From Deltaproteobacteria bacterium (GTDB lineage Bacteria; Desulfobacterota; Desulfomonilia; UBA1062): a stretch of DNA of 64,000 nt. The stretch covers positions 1 to 64,000 of the forward strand of contig JAHDQN010000037.1 of NCBI GenBank assembly GCA_018433775.1, read 5' to 3'. The translations under genes were made by a program, and so were the position numbers. Shown piece after piece: positions 25,114 through 33,852 of this stretch. The notes beneath the pieces were generated by a model. That model saw only the letters and a list, made by a program, of their open reading frames with translations, made no database searches and had not been told where the DNA came from. Each line of letters opens with the position of its first letter. The stretch's first letter is position 1.

Positions 25114-27124
25114 TCGTCCGCAGGAAATACCCGGCGCCTCTCCACCCGAGGGTTCGGTCTTCCATGACAATCGGACAGAGAAGCCTGGCTGGATCTGGGG
25201 GGTCGCCGTTCTCCTGTGTTTTGCATGGTGTGCAGCGGCTCTGTCCGGGGCGCCCTGGCTGGAGCGCCTGGACATCGCACTGTTCGACGCCCTGGCACGG
25301 ATGGACCGGCACGCGCCTGAAGATCCCGAAGTGGTCCTGATCGATGTGGATGAAGCCAGCCTGGCCGCAGTCGGACAGTGGCCCTGGCCGCGGTATCGTC
25401 TGGCCGCCATGGTCAGCGCCCTGGCCGCGGCCGGTCCCCGTGCGATTGTCGTGGACTTCTTCTTTCCCGAACCTGACCGGACATCTTTGTCCATCATCAA
25501 AGATGCGTTTCAGTACGAGTTCGGCCTTGATCTATCCTTTGAGGGCGTACCCCGGACCATGACGGACAATGACGCATATTTCGGCTATGTGCTGTCCGGC
25601 GCTCCGTCAGTGGGTGCGTTCGTGCTTTCGGACAGCCCCGAGACGGCAGCCCCTGTTTACAAGCTTTCGACACTGCCCATGCAGGGTGATCCCGAGCGGC
25701 TTGATATCGTGGAATACAAGGGGTTTCTCTGCAACACGCCAAAGATCCAGAGCAGCTATGCCCGCTGCGGGTTCATCAATGTCCATAAGGACAACGATGG
25801 GATACTGAGGCGTCTGCCGCTTCTGGCCCAGTACGAGGGCCAGTGGCAGCCAAGCATTGCTCTGGCCGCGTTCCTGGTTGCCCATCCGCATGCGTCTCTT
25901 GAGATCGGCCGGGATTTCTGGGGGCCGTTGCTTCACCTGGGAGATCTGTCCATTCCAATCGATACAAGCGCCCAGGCCGTGTTGCGGTTTGGTCGAGTCC
26001 TGGACACCATACCGGTCCTGAGAGCAGTGGATGTGCTCAACCAGAGCTTTGATCCTGATACCGTCAGCGACCGCATTCTGCTGATAGGTTCCTCTGCCGC
26101 CGGACTGGGGGATCTGCATCATACCGCGACAGCCTCGGTGATGCCTGGAGTGGCTGCTCATGCGATATTGCTGGAGAACATCCTATCCGCCTCCCATTAT
26201 CGTCAGCCTCAGTGGAACCGGAGCTATGCGTTTCTGGCAACGGTTTTGTCGGCTGGAATCGTCATCGGAGCGTTTCTGCTGGCCGGCGCGGCACCGACGG
26301 CAGCGGCTGCCGGCATCGGCTTGGCCGTGTATCCCGCCTTGACCATCCTCGGGTTCACGTTTTTCCGGGTGCTTCTGCCCTCGGCCGCACCGGTCGGGGC
26401 CGGGCTGTCCCTGCTGCTCTTCCTGTCTATGTCATTTTATACCGTTGAGAGGCGGCTGGGCAGGATGAGAGAGGCGCGTCTGGCCCTGTTCAAACAGGCC
26501 ATGCTGGAGCTGATGGTCGGCCTGGCCGAGACCAGGGATCTGGAAACCGGGGAACACATCAGGCGGACCCAGTTGCTGGTCAAGGTATTGGCCCGGGGTC
26601 TGACCGAAGGCGGCCGTTATCCCGGCATCGACGACTACTATATCGAGCTGCTGCATACGTGCGCACCCCTGCATGATGTGGGCAAGATCGCGATCCCGGA
26701 CAGGATCCTGCGCAAACCCGGGCCCCTGGACAAGGAAGAATTCGCAGTGATGCAGCAGCATGTCGTGTACGGTCAGCGCATTATCGAGATGCTGGCCAGA
26801 AAGGTGCAAGGTGAAGAAATCCTGAGGGTCGGCCTGGAAATGGTCTCAACGCATCACGAGAAATGGGACGGGACCGGTTATCCCGCAGGCCTTGCCGGAG
26901 ATGAAATTCCCTTGTCAGGCCGGATCATGGCCTTGGCCGATGTGTATGACGCCCTGACCAGTGAGCGGGTATACAAGAAGAGAATTTCCCATGACGAGGC
27001 CAGGGAAATCATTCTGCGCGGTTCCGGCACCCAGTTCGATCCCGAGGTGGTCAGGGCATTCCTGATCCAGGAAGAAATTATTCTCGAACAGTTGGAAAAC
27101 AACGATCATCCTAAAAAGGGCTGA
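25094..27124 (+). CDS. CHASE2-domain HD-GYP phosphodiesterase, putative c-di-GMP hydrolase
   Basis: About 676 residues. A membrane segment near residue 40, then a large periplasmic CHASE2 domain (about 60-370, including VVLIDVDEASLAAVGQWPWPR). Three membrane segments follow (about 375-455), then a cytoplasmic HD-GYP domain (about 470-665). That domain has HDVGKIAIPD, the GYP loop HHEKWDGTGYPAG and ALADVYDALTS, so it should hydrolyse c-di-GMP. The start is uncertain: no ATG, GTG or TTG follows the OmpA stop before the membrane segment, so it must overlap. A TTG at 25094 with GAGGAA upstream is chosen; an ATG at 25067 is the alternative. Confidence 0.88.
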   Translation: MRSSYADRPQEIPGASPPEGSVFHDNRTEKPGWIWGVAVLLCFAWCAAALSGAPWLERLDIALFDALARMDRHAPEDPEVVLIDVDEASLAAVGQWPWPRYRLAAMVSALAAAGPRAIVVDFFFPEPDRTSLSIIKDAFQYEFGLDLSFEGVPRTMTDNDAYFGYVLSGAPSVGAFVLSDSPETAAPVYKLSTLPMQGDPERLDIVEYKGFLCNTPKIQSSYARCGFINVHKDNDGILRRLPLLAQYEGQWQPSIALAAFLVAHPHASLEIGRDFWGPLLHLGDLSIPIDTSAQAVLRFGRVLDTIPVLRAVDVLNQSFDPDTVSDRILLIGSSAAGLGDLHHTATASVMPGVAAHAILLENILSASHYRQPQWNRSYAFLATVLSAGIVIGAFLLAGAAPTAAAAGIGLAVYPALTILGFTFFRVLLPSAAPVGAGLSLLLFLSMSFYTVERRLGRMREARLALFKQAMLELMVGLAETRDLETGEHIRRTQLLVKVLARGLTEGGRYPGIDDYYIELLHTCAPLHDVGKIAIPDRILRKPGPLDKEEFAVMQQHVVYGQRIIEMLARKVQGEEILRVGLEMVSTHHEKWDGTGYPAGLAGDEIPLSGRIMALADVYDALTSERVYKKRISHDEAREIILRGSGTQFDPEVVRAFLIQEEIILEQLENNDHPKKG

Positions 27125-27578
27125 ATCACGCCGGCTCAGGTTGTAGGAAGGCTCAAAAGGCGTTGTTTGCAGGATCCCGATCCGTGCCGCGCATGGCGGC
27201 TGACACCCTCGTTCTGCTTCTTCCTCTCCAGGCTCCTGACGCGCCAGGCTTTTTCAACCGGTAACCCCGGTGCCGGCGGTTTTGCCTCCGGTATCCGCTG
27301 ATCATTCATGCAGTACCCGCCCTTCGGGCTCCTTCTTTGCCGACCGGTTGCCGGAGACCGCGGCCCTGAAGTGCAGGTCATTGATCCTTTCCCGGGATAT
27401 GCCCTGATCGAACACGTGTATGGGATCGCCTGAATCTTTATAGGCATGTGATTCTTCCATCAGGGGCGGATGACAACCCTCCGGACGACGGAAACGGCGG
27501 TCTGCGTGCGCCATCCTTGCATATGGCGGTGCAGGGAGTATATTGGGAAGAAAAGACTGACCTTTCAAGGGGGGGTGT
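27125..27578. other. intergenic region, 454 bp
   Basis: No confident gene. A minus-strand frame (about 27136-27309, starting MNDQRIPEAK) has a weak GAAGGG site and basic composition; I do not call it. No strong terminator follows the HD-GYP gene. Confidence 0.35.
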
Positions 27579-28190
27579 ATGATCTTTTTCCATGATCTTC
27601 TCACAGGGGGTGACTTGAGCATTTCGGCCCGGGAGCTGGCAGGCGATTTCAAACAGCGTTTCGCCCTTCCGGGCGTCCACCAGCTCGGCCTCGTCGTCCC
27701 GGACGTGGAGGACGCGGCCCGGGAGCTCGAAGCAAAAGGGATCGGGCCCTTCTTCATCGCCGGCGGAAGCCCGGATTTCTGGCACGAACGGGGAGAACCC
27801 AGGGAATTCACCGGCAGGATGGGTCTGGCTGTCTGCGACGGCCTGGAGATCGAGCTCCTGGAGCCTGGCACCGGTTCGGACTTCTACGCGCAGTCAGTGG
27901 ACGAGGCGGGCAGGCCGGTCGTGCAGCACCTGGGGTTCCTGGTGAACGATGTGGATATCTGGGCATCGGTTCTCGCGCAGGCCGGCTATCCGGTGTGGGT
28001 GAAGGGCAGGCTGAGCGCATGGCCCACGAGCACCCGGTTTGCCTATATGGACACGGTCCGGGAAGCAGGGCTGGTGATCGAATTCATCTCATGGCGCCTG
28101 CTGGGCCTGCCGTTCAGGCCGGTTCCCGGTCTGTACCATGCCCTGGGGCGCATCCAGAAGCTCACGGGAAAGAGGACCATCTATCTCTAG
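27579..28190 (+). CDS. VOC (glyoxalase-fold) family protein
   Basis: A 203-residue protein with two VOC modules. The first has LPGVHQLGLVVPDVEDAARELEA (from about 30). The second has VVQHLGFLVNDVDIWASVLAQAG (from about 112). Metal-ligand His and Glu positions are present (H34, E91 in IELLEPG, H116, E166 in VIEFIS). Related to methylmalonyl-CoA epimerase and dioxygenases; substrate unknown. A G-rich site lies just before the ATG. It ends beside a repeat block. Confidence 0.83.
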   Translation: MIFFHDLLTGGDLSISARELAGDFKQRFALPGVHQLGLVVPDVEDAARELEAKGIGPFFIAGGSPDFWHERGEPREFTGRMGLAVCDGLEIELLEPGTGSDFYAQSVDEAGRPVVQHLGFLVNDVDIWASVLAQAGYPVWVKGRLSAWPTSTRFAYMDTVREAGLVIEFISWRLLGLPFRPVPGLYHALGRIQKLTGKRTIYL

Positions 28191-28194
28191 TAAT

Positions 28195-28408
28195 AAAGAG
28201 TAATAAAGCGGCGGAGTTTGGTACAAGATTGGGGTCACAGGAAACGGGGTCACACAGGATCGGATCAGGATCGGGGTCAGGTCAGATCGGGGTCACAGAT
28301 CGGGGTCAGGTCTCAACATATGACATTATGTCATATGTTGAGACCTGACCCCACTGATGTGATGTTATGTCATATGTTGAGACCTGACCCCACTGATGTG
28401 ATGACCCC
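28195..28408. repeat. REP-like repeat block with 51-bp near-perfect palindrome
   Basis: The core is a 51-bp palindrome (28302-28352). Its 25-bp arms start GGGGTCAGGTCTCAACATAT and are the exact reverse of each other around a single T. The right half with a spacer is then repeated directly as a 39-bp unit (28327-28365 and 28366-28404, differing at the last base). Upstream (28231-28301) are degenerate copies of GGGGTCA. The GGGGTCAGGTCT head is the form I associate with repeats next to REP-associated tyrosine (IS200-like) transposases; none lies in this window. It also sits between two convergent genes and could stop transcription both ways. Confidence 0.85.
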
Positions 28409-28409
28409 A

Positions 28410-29153
28410 CTAATGGTGGTGGAAAAAGCTCGATCCGTACAGGATGGCCATGCCGAGCAGCCATGCGATCGATCCCGGGATGTTCGGGCCGCACTCGGGC
28501 GACTCCCTGAATTCGGGCACCAGGTCCACGGCCCCGATGTACAGGAAGTTTCCTGCGGCAAAGGGAATGAGGAAATCCACGGACATCTCCGATGATATCC
28601 CGTACACGATCAGGCCACCCAGGGGAAAGCTGAGCGCGGACAGGAAATTATAGAGCAGGGCCCTTCCCTTATTCCACCCGGCGTGCACCAGCACGCCGAA
28701 GTCGCCCAGCTCCTGGGGAATCTCGTGGAGCACGGCGGCATACCAGGCCAGAAGCCCCAGCCTGAAATCCGAGATGAACAGGGCGCCTATGGACAGCCCT
28801 CCGATCAGGTTGTGCAACCCGTCGGCGAACAGGAGCATGTAGCTGATGGGCCGCGTGTGAGAGGCTGGGCTCCGGTGGCAGTGGTGCCATTGGAGAAGCT
28901 GTTCCAGTGCCAGGAACACGAAGAAGCCGATGGCCAGCCAGAGAAAGACATCGCGGATATTGTCCGCGCCCTCGATGGATGCGGGGATCATGAGGAAAAA
29001 GGCGCTCCCGATGAGCGACCCGGAGGCAAAGGCCACGAGCATGGGAAGGATACGGCGAAGGGTGGTCTCCCTAAGAACGAGCGTGACGCTTCCTACCAGG
29101 GCAATGACGCTCATGAGGGCTCCGAATATCAAGATCGCCGGGAGCGCAGACAT
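28410..29153 (-). CDS. ZIP family divalent metal transporter
   Basis: A 247-residue membrane protein with about eight segments. The metal path motifs are present: DGLHNLIGGL (about 110-119) in segment IV and HEIPQELGDF (about 142-151) in segment V. A His-containing loop WHHCHRSPASH precedes segment IV. Probably moves Zn2+, Fe2+ or similar into the cytoplasm. The C-terminus ends in three His. Directly downstream lies the repeat block. Confidence 0.92.
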   Translation of the reverse strand: MSALPAILIFGALMSVIALVGSVTLVLRETTLRRILPMLVAFASGSLIGSAFFLMIPASIEGADNIRDVFLWLAIGFFVFLALEQLLQWHHCHRSPASHTRPISYMLLFADGLHNLIGGLSIGALFISDFRLGLLAWYAAVLHEIPQELGDFGVLVHAGWNKGRALLYNFLSALSFPLGGLIVYGISSEMSVDFLIPFAAGNFLYIGAVDLVPEFRESPECGPNIPGSIAWLLGMAILYGSSFFHHH

Positions 29154-29244
29154 GTCCGGTCCTTTTTTGATCCTGTAATCGCCGCCCGCCGCGAACGGCT
29201 AAGAATAAGAATATTCACTGCAGGGCAGGTTGTCGAGAACCGCT

Positions 29245-29937
29245 CTATTTAAAAAGCTCCCGCTTCCGTGACTCATCCAACCAGATCCGGTCCGTATCTT
29301 CGTAGAGTTCCTTCATGTTCTGCTCGATCATGCGCCGGTATCTTTCGAAATCGTCTCCATCCAGATCGGGAGGGACATATGTGGCGGGCCCGAATCTGAT
29401 GATCACGCGGGAAAAGGGCCTGGGGACCATGAACCGGTCCCAGCTGCGGAAGGTCCATGGATTCTCCGAAGATGTTATGGTGGGGACGATGGCCTTTCCG
29501 GACACCTGCGCGATCCTGAGCAGCCCCGGTTTGACGACCCCGAAGGGGCCTTTGGGGCCGTCCACGATGTGGCCGATTTTGTGTCCGCTCAGTGAGAGGT
29601 CCTTGATCCGCTTCAGTCCCTCGCTCCCTCCCCGGGAGGAGGAGCCGCGCACCGGGCACCAGCCGAGGATGTCGACGATATGGGAGATGAATTCGCCGTC
29701 ACGGCTCTGGCTGATGAGAATGGCAATGGGCTTGCGCCGGGCAAAGAAGGTTATCCCGGGAAAGAACCGCTGGTGCCACGAGGCATAGATGATGCTCCCG
29801 TCCTTGTTCAGCACAGAGCTTTCATTCTCCCTGTCGACGATCCTGAGCCGGTATGTCGAAGACAGGACCCTTACCACGAACAGCCCCACATAGGGGAAGA
29901 CATACCGGTAGAGAATGATGCGCACCTTTTTTCTCAT
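29245..29937 (-). CDS. DUF374 lysophospholipid acyltransferase-family protein
   Basis: About 230 residues. The family pattern is clear: IIYASWHQRFFPG (the acceptor His), LISQSRDGEFISHIVDILGW, the GSSSRGGSEGLKRI loop, and HIVDGPKGPFGVVKPGLLRIAQVSGKAIVP. This family is related to LPLAT acyltransferases of lipid A type; the true acceptor is unknown. The start is unclear: the ATG at 29937 gives the usual N-terminus, while an ATG at 29979 has AGGAG at long spacing. Next to a ZIP gene, same strand, 91 bp apart. Confidence 0.85.
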   Translation of the reverse strand: MRKKVRIILYRYVFPYVGLFVVRVLSSTYRLRIVDRENESSVLNKDGSIIYASWHQRFFPGITFFARRKPIAILISQSRDGEFISHIVDILGWCPVRGSSSRGGSEGLKRIKDLSLSGHKIGHIVDGPKGPFGVVKPGLLRIAQVSGKAIVPTITSSENPWTFRSWDRFMVPRPFSRVIIRFGPATYVPPDLDGDDFERYRRMIEQNMKELYEDTDRIWLDESRKRELFK

Positions 29938-30072
29938 ACTATCCGGAGACGGGCCCACATTCCTTTTCCGGCATGCCACGCACCGTGCTCCTGTTGGAGA
30001 CCATGCCCCTATGTGTCCCGTGCCTTATTTTTATATCGAAATTTTGTTGCAGGCAAGAGCTTCTTTGATGCG

Positions 30073-31092
30073 TTATGACCGATCAGGGAGGGAGATCATC
30101 CTTTGTCTCAGGATATTGGATACCCGGTCGGCGATATCGAGGTACAGGGAGTACCATTGCATGCGCCGGGTCATGGATGTGATGGTGAAGAACGGCTGCT
30201 GTCTTGCGCCGAAGCCGCGGAAAAATCGCTCGATGGGCTCAACCATGGATCCCTCGAAGTCGAACCTCTTGGTCACCGAAGAGGAAAACCGGATCGCCTC
30301 CCACATGAGAAGGCTGCTGCTCCCGCTGTTGCGCAGATCGGGGTCTGCGCCCCCCATGAGATAGAAAGCGGAATCGCCGTCCCAGATCAGGTACAGCGCC
30401 GCATGAATCCGGCTGTGGGTGTCAACGGCAAAGAAGATCCTGCGCTGGTTTCTCTGCCCGAGCACGGCTTCGATCCGGAGAACCAGCTCTCGGGAATAGG
30501 GAAGGGGCATTCCCTGCCTGGCAAAGGTCTTTTTGTTGAGCTCGAGAAATGAGTCGATCCCCAGATCGTCGCGCACCTCCACCTGCCTTCCGGCCTTGCG
30601 GATCTCCCTGCGGATGTTCCCCTGAAGCTCGGACCAGAGCCTTTCCTCGTCCTGAATATCATCCAGGACATAGGAATATCGGGTGGTCTGCGAAAACCCT
30701 TTCCAGTAAAAGGGAAGCCAGTTGGTTATGGAATAGTGAAAGTTCTGGGCAAAGGAGTCGAACCGCGGCAGCTGCCCGATGAGGCTGAACATGAGATCTT
30801 TCTGTCTGGCAAGCTCGCTGGCGTACTTTCCGGTTGCAGGAGAGATCCAGGGCCCGAGAAACTTCGTGAGCTTGGGCATGACCAGCCTGGTGAGCCCGAA
30901 CTCTTTGTGCATGACGTATGGAAGGCGTGCTACGACGTGACCGCCGCTGGAAACCACGGCGGCACCCCATTGTCCCGGAGATACGGCTTCGAGCCAGTAG
31001 GGCTGCTGGAAAATGGAGTTGGCCTGGGGTATCTCTTCTGCGGCATGTCCATACTCTTCAGATAACGTTCTGCTCTCCATAATATTTCTCAT
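30073..31092 (-). CDS. FemAB-like GNAT-fold acyl/aminoacyl transferase
   Basis: About 339 residues with two tandem GNAT-like halves. The N-terminal half has FQQPYWLEAVSPGQW, a typical FemAB/BioF2 opening. The middle has ELQGNIRREIRKAGRQVEV and IDSFLELNKKTFARQG. The C-terminal half has AALYLIWDGDSAFYLMGGADPDLRNSGSSSLLMWEAI, the usual acyl-CoA-binding stretch, and FDFEGSM. Members add acyl or aminoacyl groups in cell-surface or exopolysaccharide synthesis. Start uncertain between 31092 and 31080 (GAG 7 nt before the latter). Monocistronic. Confidence 0.85.
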   Translation of the reverse strand: MRNIMESRTLSEEYGHAAEEIPQANSIFQQPYWLEAVSPGQWGAAVVSSGGHVVARLPYVMHKEFGLTRLVMPKLTKFLGPWISPATGKYASELARQKDLMFSLIGQLPRFDSFAQNFHYSITNWLPFYWKGFSQTTRYSYVLDDIQDEERLWSELQGNIRREIRKAGRQVEVRDDLGIDSFLELNKKTFARQGMPLPYSRELVLRIEAVLGQRNQRRIFFAVDTHSRIHAALYLIWDGDSAFYLMGGADPDLRNSGSSSLLMWEAIRFSSSVTKRFDFEGSMVEPIERFFRGFGARQQPFFTITSMTRRMQWYSLYLDIADRVSNILRQRMISLPDRS

Positions 31093-31315
31093 ATGATGCA
31101 CCAGCCTTATCTCAATACGTGCACGTGAAAAACCGGTGCCGGAACAGGAGGGCAAGCAATGCCGGGAAGCCTGGTATTACCGGCATGTTCGGTGCCGGCA
31201 GATCTTTGATGGATGGTCGTGCCCGGTGCGTGAGGGAGCCCGGATTTCTTGAGAACGGACCCGATGATATTAAAATAACTTGTACCGTCAGCTTAAAACC
31301 GGGGAGGATCGTGAG

Positions 31316-31990
31316 ATGGCACAGGCGGCTCACAAAACGTCCGAGGAAATCAGTGTTGATGTGTCCTCCCGGCTTTTCTGGGACAACCGTATCAATGAGT
31401 CGGGTATCGGCGTGAACGTATCAGACGGCAAGGTCATTCTCACAGGCACGGTGCCTACCTGTTCGGACAGGTCCCGGGCAGAGGAGGACGCGTATTCCAT
31501 CACCGGGGTCAGCTTTGTGGACAACCGTCTTGCAGTCAGCTATCCCGCCGCGGGTGAGGCCCCGGGCGATGCCGAGATCGCCTCGCATATCAGGAGCGCC
31601 CTCCAGTGGAGCCCTCATATCGACCCCCGGGAGGTGGATGTATCGGCCGAAGAAGGCACGGTGATCCTGACGGGCAGAGTCGATTCACTCTGGCAGAAGT
31701 CCATGGCCGAGAGCATTGCGGACAATGTCAGGGGCGTGCTGAACATAAGGAACATGCTCGAGGTGGAACCGGCCAGGGCGGTACCGGACGAAGAGATCGC
31801 CCGTCAGATCCTTAAGGCCCTTGAAAACAATGCGCTCGTCGACACCAGCCTGATCAATGTTCACGTCAAGAACGGCGTCGTCACCGTGAGCGGTACGGTG
31901 CACAATCATCATGCCCTTCACGCAGCCGAAGAGATCGCGGGTATTACCACAGGCGTCAGGGATGTGAACAACTATCTGGTCATCACCTGA
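31316..31990 (+). CDS. BON-domain protein with three repeats
   Basis: A 224-residue protein made of three BON domains. Each shows a V-x-V-x-x-G-x-V-x-L-x-G-x-V pattern: about 16-80 (NVSDGKVILTGTVPT), 90-155 (VSAEEGTVILTGRVDS) and 160-224 (VKNGVVTVSGTVHN). BON domains bind membranes or lipids; OsmY is a stress-linked relative. No signal peptide is seen, so it should be cytoplasmic unless exported another way. GGAGG lies 8 nt before the ATG. Confidence 0.88.
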   Translation: MAQAAHKTSEEISVDVSSRLFWDNRINESGIGVNVSDGKVILTGTVPTCSDRSRAEEDAYSITGVSFVDNRLAVSYPAAGEAPGDAEIASHIRSALQWSPHIDPREVDVSAEEGTVILTGRVDSLWQKSMAESIADNVRGVLNIRNMLEVEPARAVPDEEIARQILKALENNALVDTSLINVHVKNGVVTVSGTVHNHHALHAAEEIAGITTGVRDVNNYLVIT

Positions 31991-32088
31991 ATAAGGGCAG
32001 AGGCTTCAGGGTGCGGGTTGCCCCTTGCGGCGGAATGCCGGCACGGATATACTGTACGGAAAAGGATTTCTCATATGACGGGGGGAGA

Positions 32089-32307
32089 ATGGGGCTGTTC
32101 GGTTTTGATATCACGTTTCTGTCGATATCCGCTTTCGTTTCTCTCGTGGCGACCATCGGCATCGTGTTCATGGTGGACTGTGTGCAGCCCGGGCTCATGA
32201 GTTCCAGGGCGGGCACCAGCGTGTTCGTCTTCATCGGCGTCTTCACCGCAAACCTCATCATCGAGGCGGGGCGCAGGCGCCTGGAGAGAAACCGCACGAG
32301 GCGGTAG
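32089..32307 (+). CDS. small membrane protein, 72 residues
   Basis: Starts MGLFGFDITFLSISAFVSL, has two hydrophobic segments (about 8-30 and 42-58), and ends in a very basic tail (RRRLERNRTRR), which would stay in the cytoplasm. GGGGGG lies only 3 nt before the ATG, so the start is weakly supported. No family recognised. Confidence 0.5.
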   Translation: MGLFGFDITFLSISAFVSLVATIGIVFMVDCVQPGLMSSRAGTSVFVFIGVFTANLIIEAGRRRLERNRTRR

Positions 32308-32371
32308 CACCGGCCGGCTATGGCCTTGCCCATGTATCCATCCCGCGCAGGCCCTTCACTTGGGGAAACTT

Positions 32372-32403
32372 CCGCCGGCAGGGGTTCGACCGGATGCCGG
32401 CGG
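32372..32403. terminator. hairpin between convergent genes
   Basis: Perfect 9-bp stem CCGCCGGCA (32372-32380) / TGCCGGCGG (32395-32403) with a 14-nt loop, placed between the small membrane protein (plus) and the ferritin-like gene (minus). T-rich bases follow weakly on both strands, so it may serve as a bidirectional terminator. Confidence 0.5.
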
Positions 32404-32418
32404 TTTCGGCTTTCGCAT

Positions 32419-33672
32419 TTACGCCTGTGGCTGTCTCATCCTGTTTTTCACCGCCGGAATGGCATCGGCCTGCTGGAACATCTTGACGGGGTGCGGTCCG
32501 GAGAGTTCCTGGCGATAGTCGTTTCCCGACTTTTTCACCAGGCCGTCCACCACCGCCTCGCTGGGTGACCCCTTGGCGTTGACCATTCTCTGGAACGAGA
32601 AATACCGATGATCCCTGGGCATCTTCTCCGCGGGAACGAACCTGGTTTCATCAGCGGTCAGCGAAATCTGCGAGGACAGGATGTCCCGGACATAGTCGAT
32701 GTTCGACTCGAACTTGAAGATCTGAGGCAGCTCCCGGGGCAGCAAAGCCTCAGGGTCCTGCTTCTCGATCCGGCTCACCAGCTCTGCGGCCATCTTCACG
32801 TGCTCGATCTCCATGGCCAGGTTTTCCTCCCACAGGGCTCGCGCCTCGGGATTCGGCTCGTCCTGCATGAGCGAGTAGTACAGATAGCACTCGTTGTACT
32901 CGTGGAGGAGGAGGTTCTCGAGCCATGATGCGTTCGGGTCCATGAGCGATTCGTAATGGGACACGTGCTGTTCCTCGATCTGCGCGATCTCCAGGTAGAG
33001 GCCGCGGCTGAGCATATCCATGGCCCGGTCGCCCACGTTCATATAAAAGTTCATGGTCTGCTGTTCGGCCGCCACGATGGTAAGGATGTGAAGCTTGGTG
33101 AGAGGGTCTGCTGTGGCGAAGTCTCTGAAATCGCGCACCTCGTCGAAGGGGTGCCGGTGTTCGAGGGCCGTGGGCCTGCCGACCGTGATCTCGGTGTACT
33201 GTCTGGTGATCTCGGACGGCTCCTTGCCGTCGGTCAGCTTCATGAGGTTCGCATAGCGGTAGAGGTGATCGAAGTCCTCGATCAGGGCAAAATCGAGCAC
33301 CTGCTTCACGTACGGGTCGGGTTCGGTGCGCGCAAGGAATGCGGTCAGATCCACGGCCACCTGCTCATACCCGAGAGTTACCTCCAGGTTCGACTCATCG
33401 CCGGGGATCATCCAGTTGACCGCCTTCTGCTGCTGCTGCTCTACCCTGCGGGTCAGGGCGAGATGGCGCCTGAGATCCATGTCGCTGGTATTCCGGGCGA
33501 ACTGGTGCTTGAAGAGCATGGCCTCCACCTCGATGCCGTTCATGAGGATACCGCGGGTCCGGGTATAGGGATGAACGCTCTCCTTGTCGTATGGCTTGGA
33601 GTTCAGGTCCACCCAGTTCTTGAACTGTTTCTCGATAGGTATGCCTTTTTCCTGCAAGGGATTGAACGCCAT
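32419..33672 (-). CDS. double ferritin-like di-iron protein of unknown function
   Basis: A 417-residue, mostly helical, soluble protein. Ferritin-like ligand patterns occur twice: E48/E50 with H56, E103 and E132 with H136 in the first half; E203, E233/E234 with H236, E258 and E288/E290 with H291 in the second. This points to two fused four-helix di-iron bundles. A Gln run (VEQQQQKAV) near residue 80 is notable. The last 100 residues carry no recognised motif. Start at 33672 set by AAGGAGG 5 nt upstream. Likely iron or oxygen chemistry or detoxification; not a standard ferritin by length. Confidence 0.75.
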   Translation of the reverse strand: MAFNPLQEKGIPIEKQFKNWVDLNSKPYDKESVHPYTRTRGILMNGIEVEAMLFKHQFARNTSDMDLRRHLALTRRVEQQQQKAVNWMIPGDESNLEVTLGYEQVAVDLTAFLARTEPDPYVKQVLDFALIEDFDHLYRYANLMKLTDGKEPSEITRQYTEITVGRPTALEHRHPFDEVRDFRDFATADPLTKLHILTIVAAEQQTMNFYMNVGDRAMDMLSRGLYLEIAQIEEQHVSHYESLMDPNASWLENLLLHEYNECYLYYSLMQDEPNPEARALWEENLAMEIEHVKMAAELVSRIEKQDPEALLPRELPQIFKFESNIDYVRDILSSQISLTADETRFVPAEKMPRDHRYFSFQRMVNAKGSPSEAVVDGLVKKSGNDYRQELSGPHPVKMFQQADAIPAVKNRMRQPQA

Positions 33673-33852
33673 AATTCCCTCCTTATTCTCGGTCATGGTT
33701 CAAAGGCCGACAGGCGGGTATGCCGCGGCCTTTATAAGAATGAATACAAGCGGAGATCACCCTCTAAATACCGTAAATTCTACGGCCGGGGTATCGCTGG
33801 AGAAAAAATCGGGCCGGAACGAAAGAAGAAGGTGTGCCGGAATATCGATTTC

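Noticed and set aside
27136-27447. Minus-strand small ORF downstream of the HD-GYP gene
   Set aside because: Basic, low-complexity composition and weak start; no evidence of a real protein.
28195-28408. CRISPR array
   Set aside because: The repeats are two 39-bp units in direct contact plus a palindrome, with no regular unique spacers and no cas genes.
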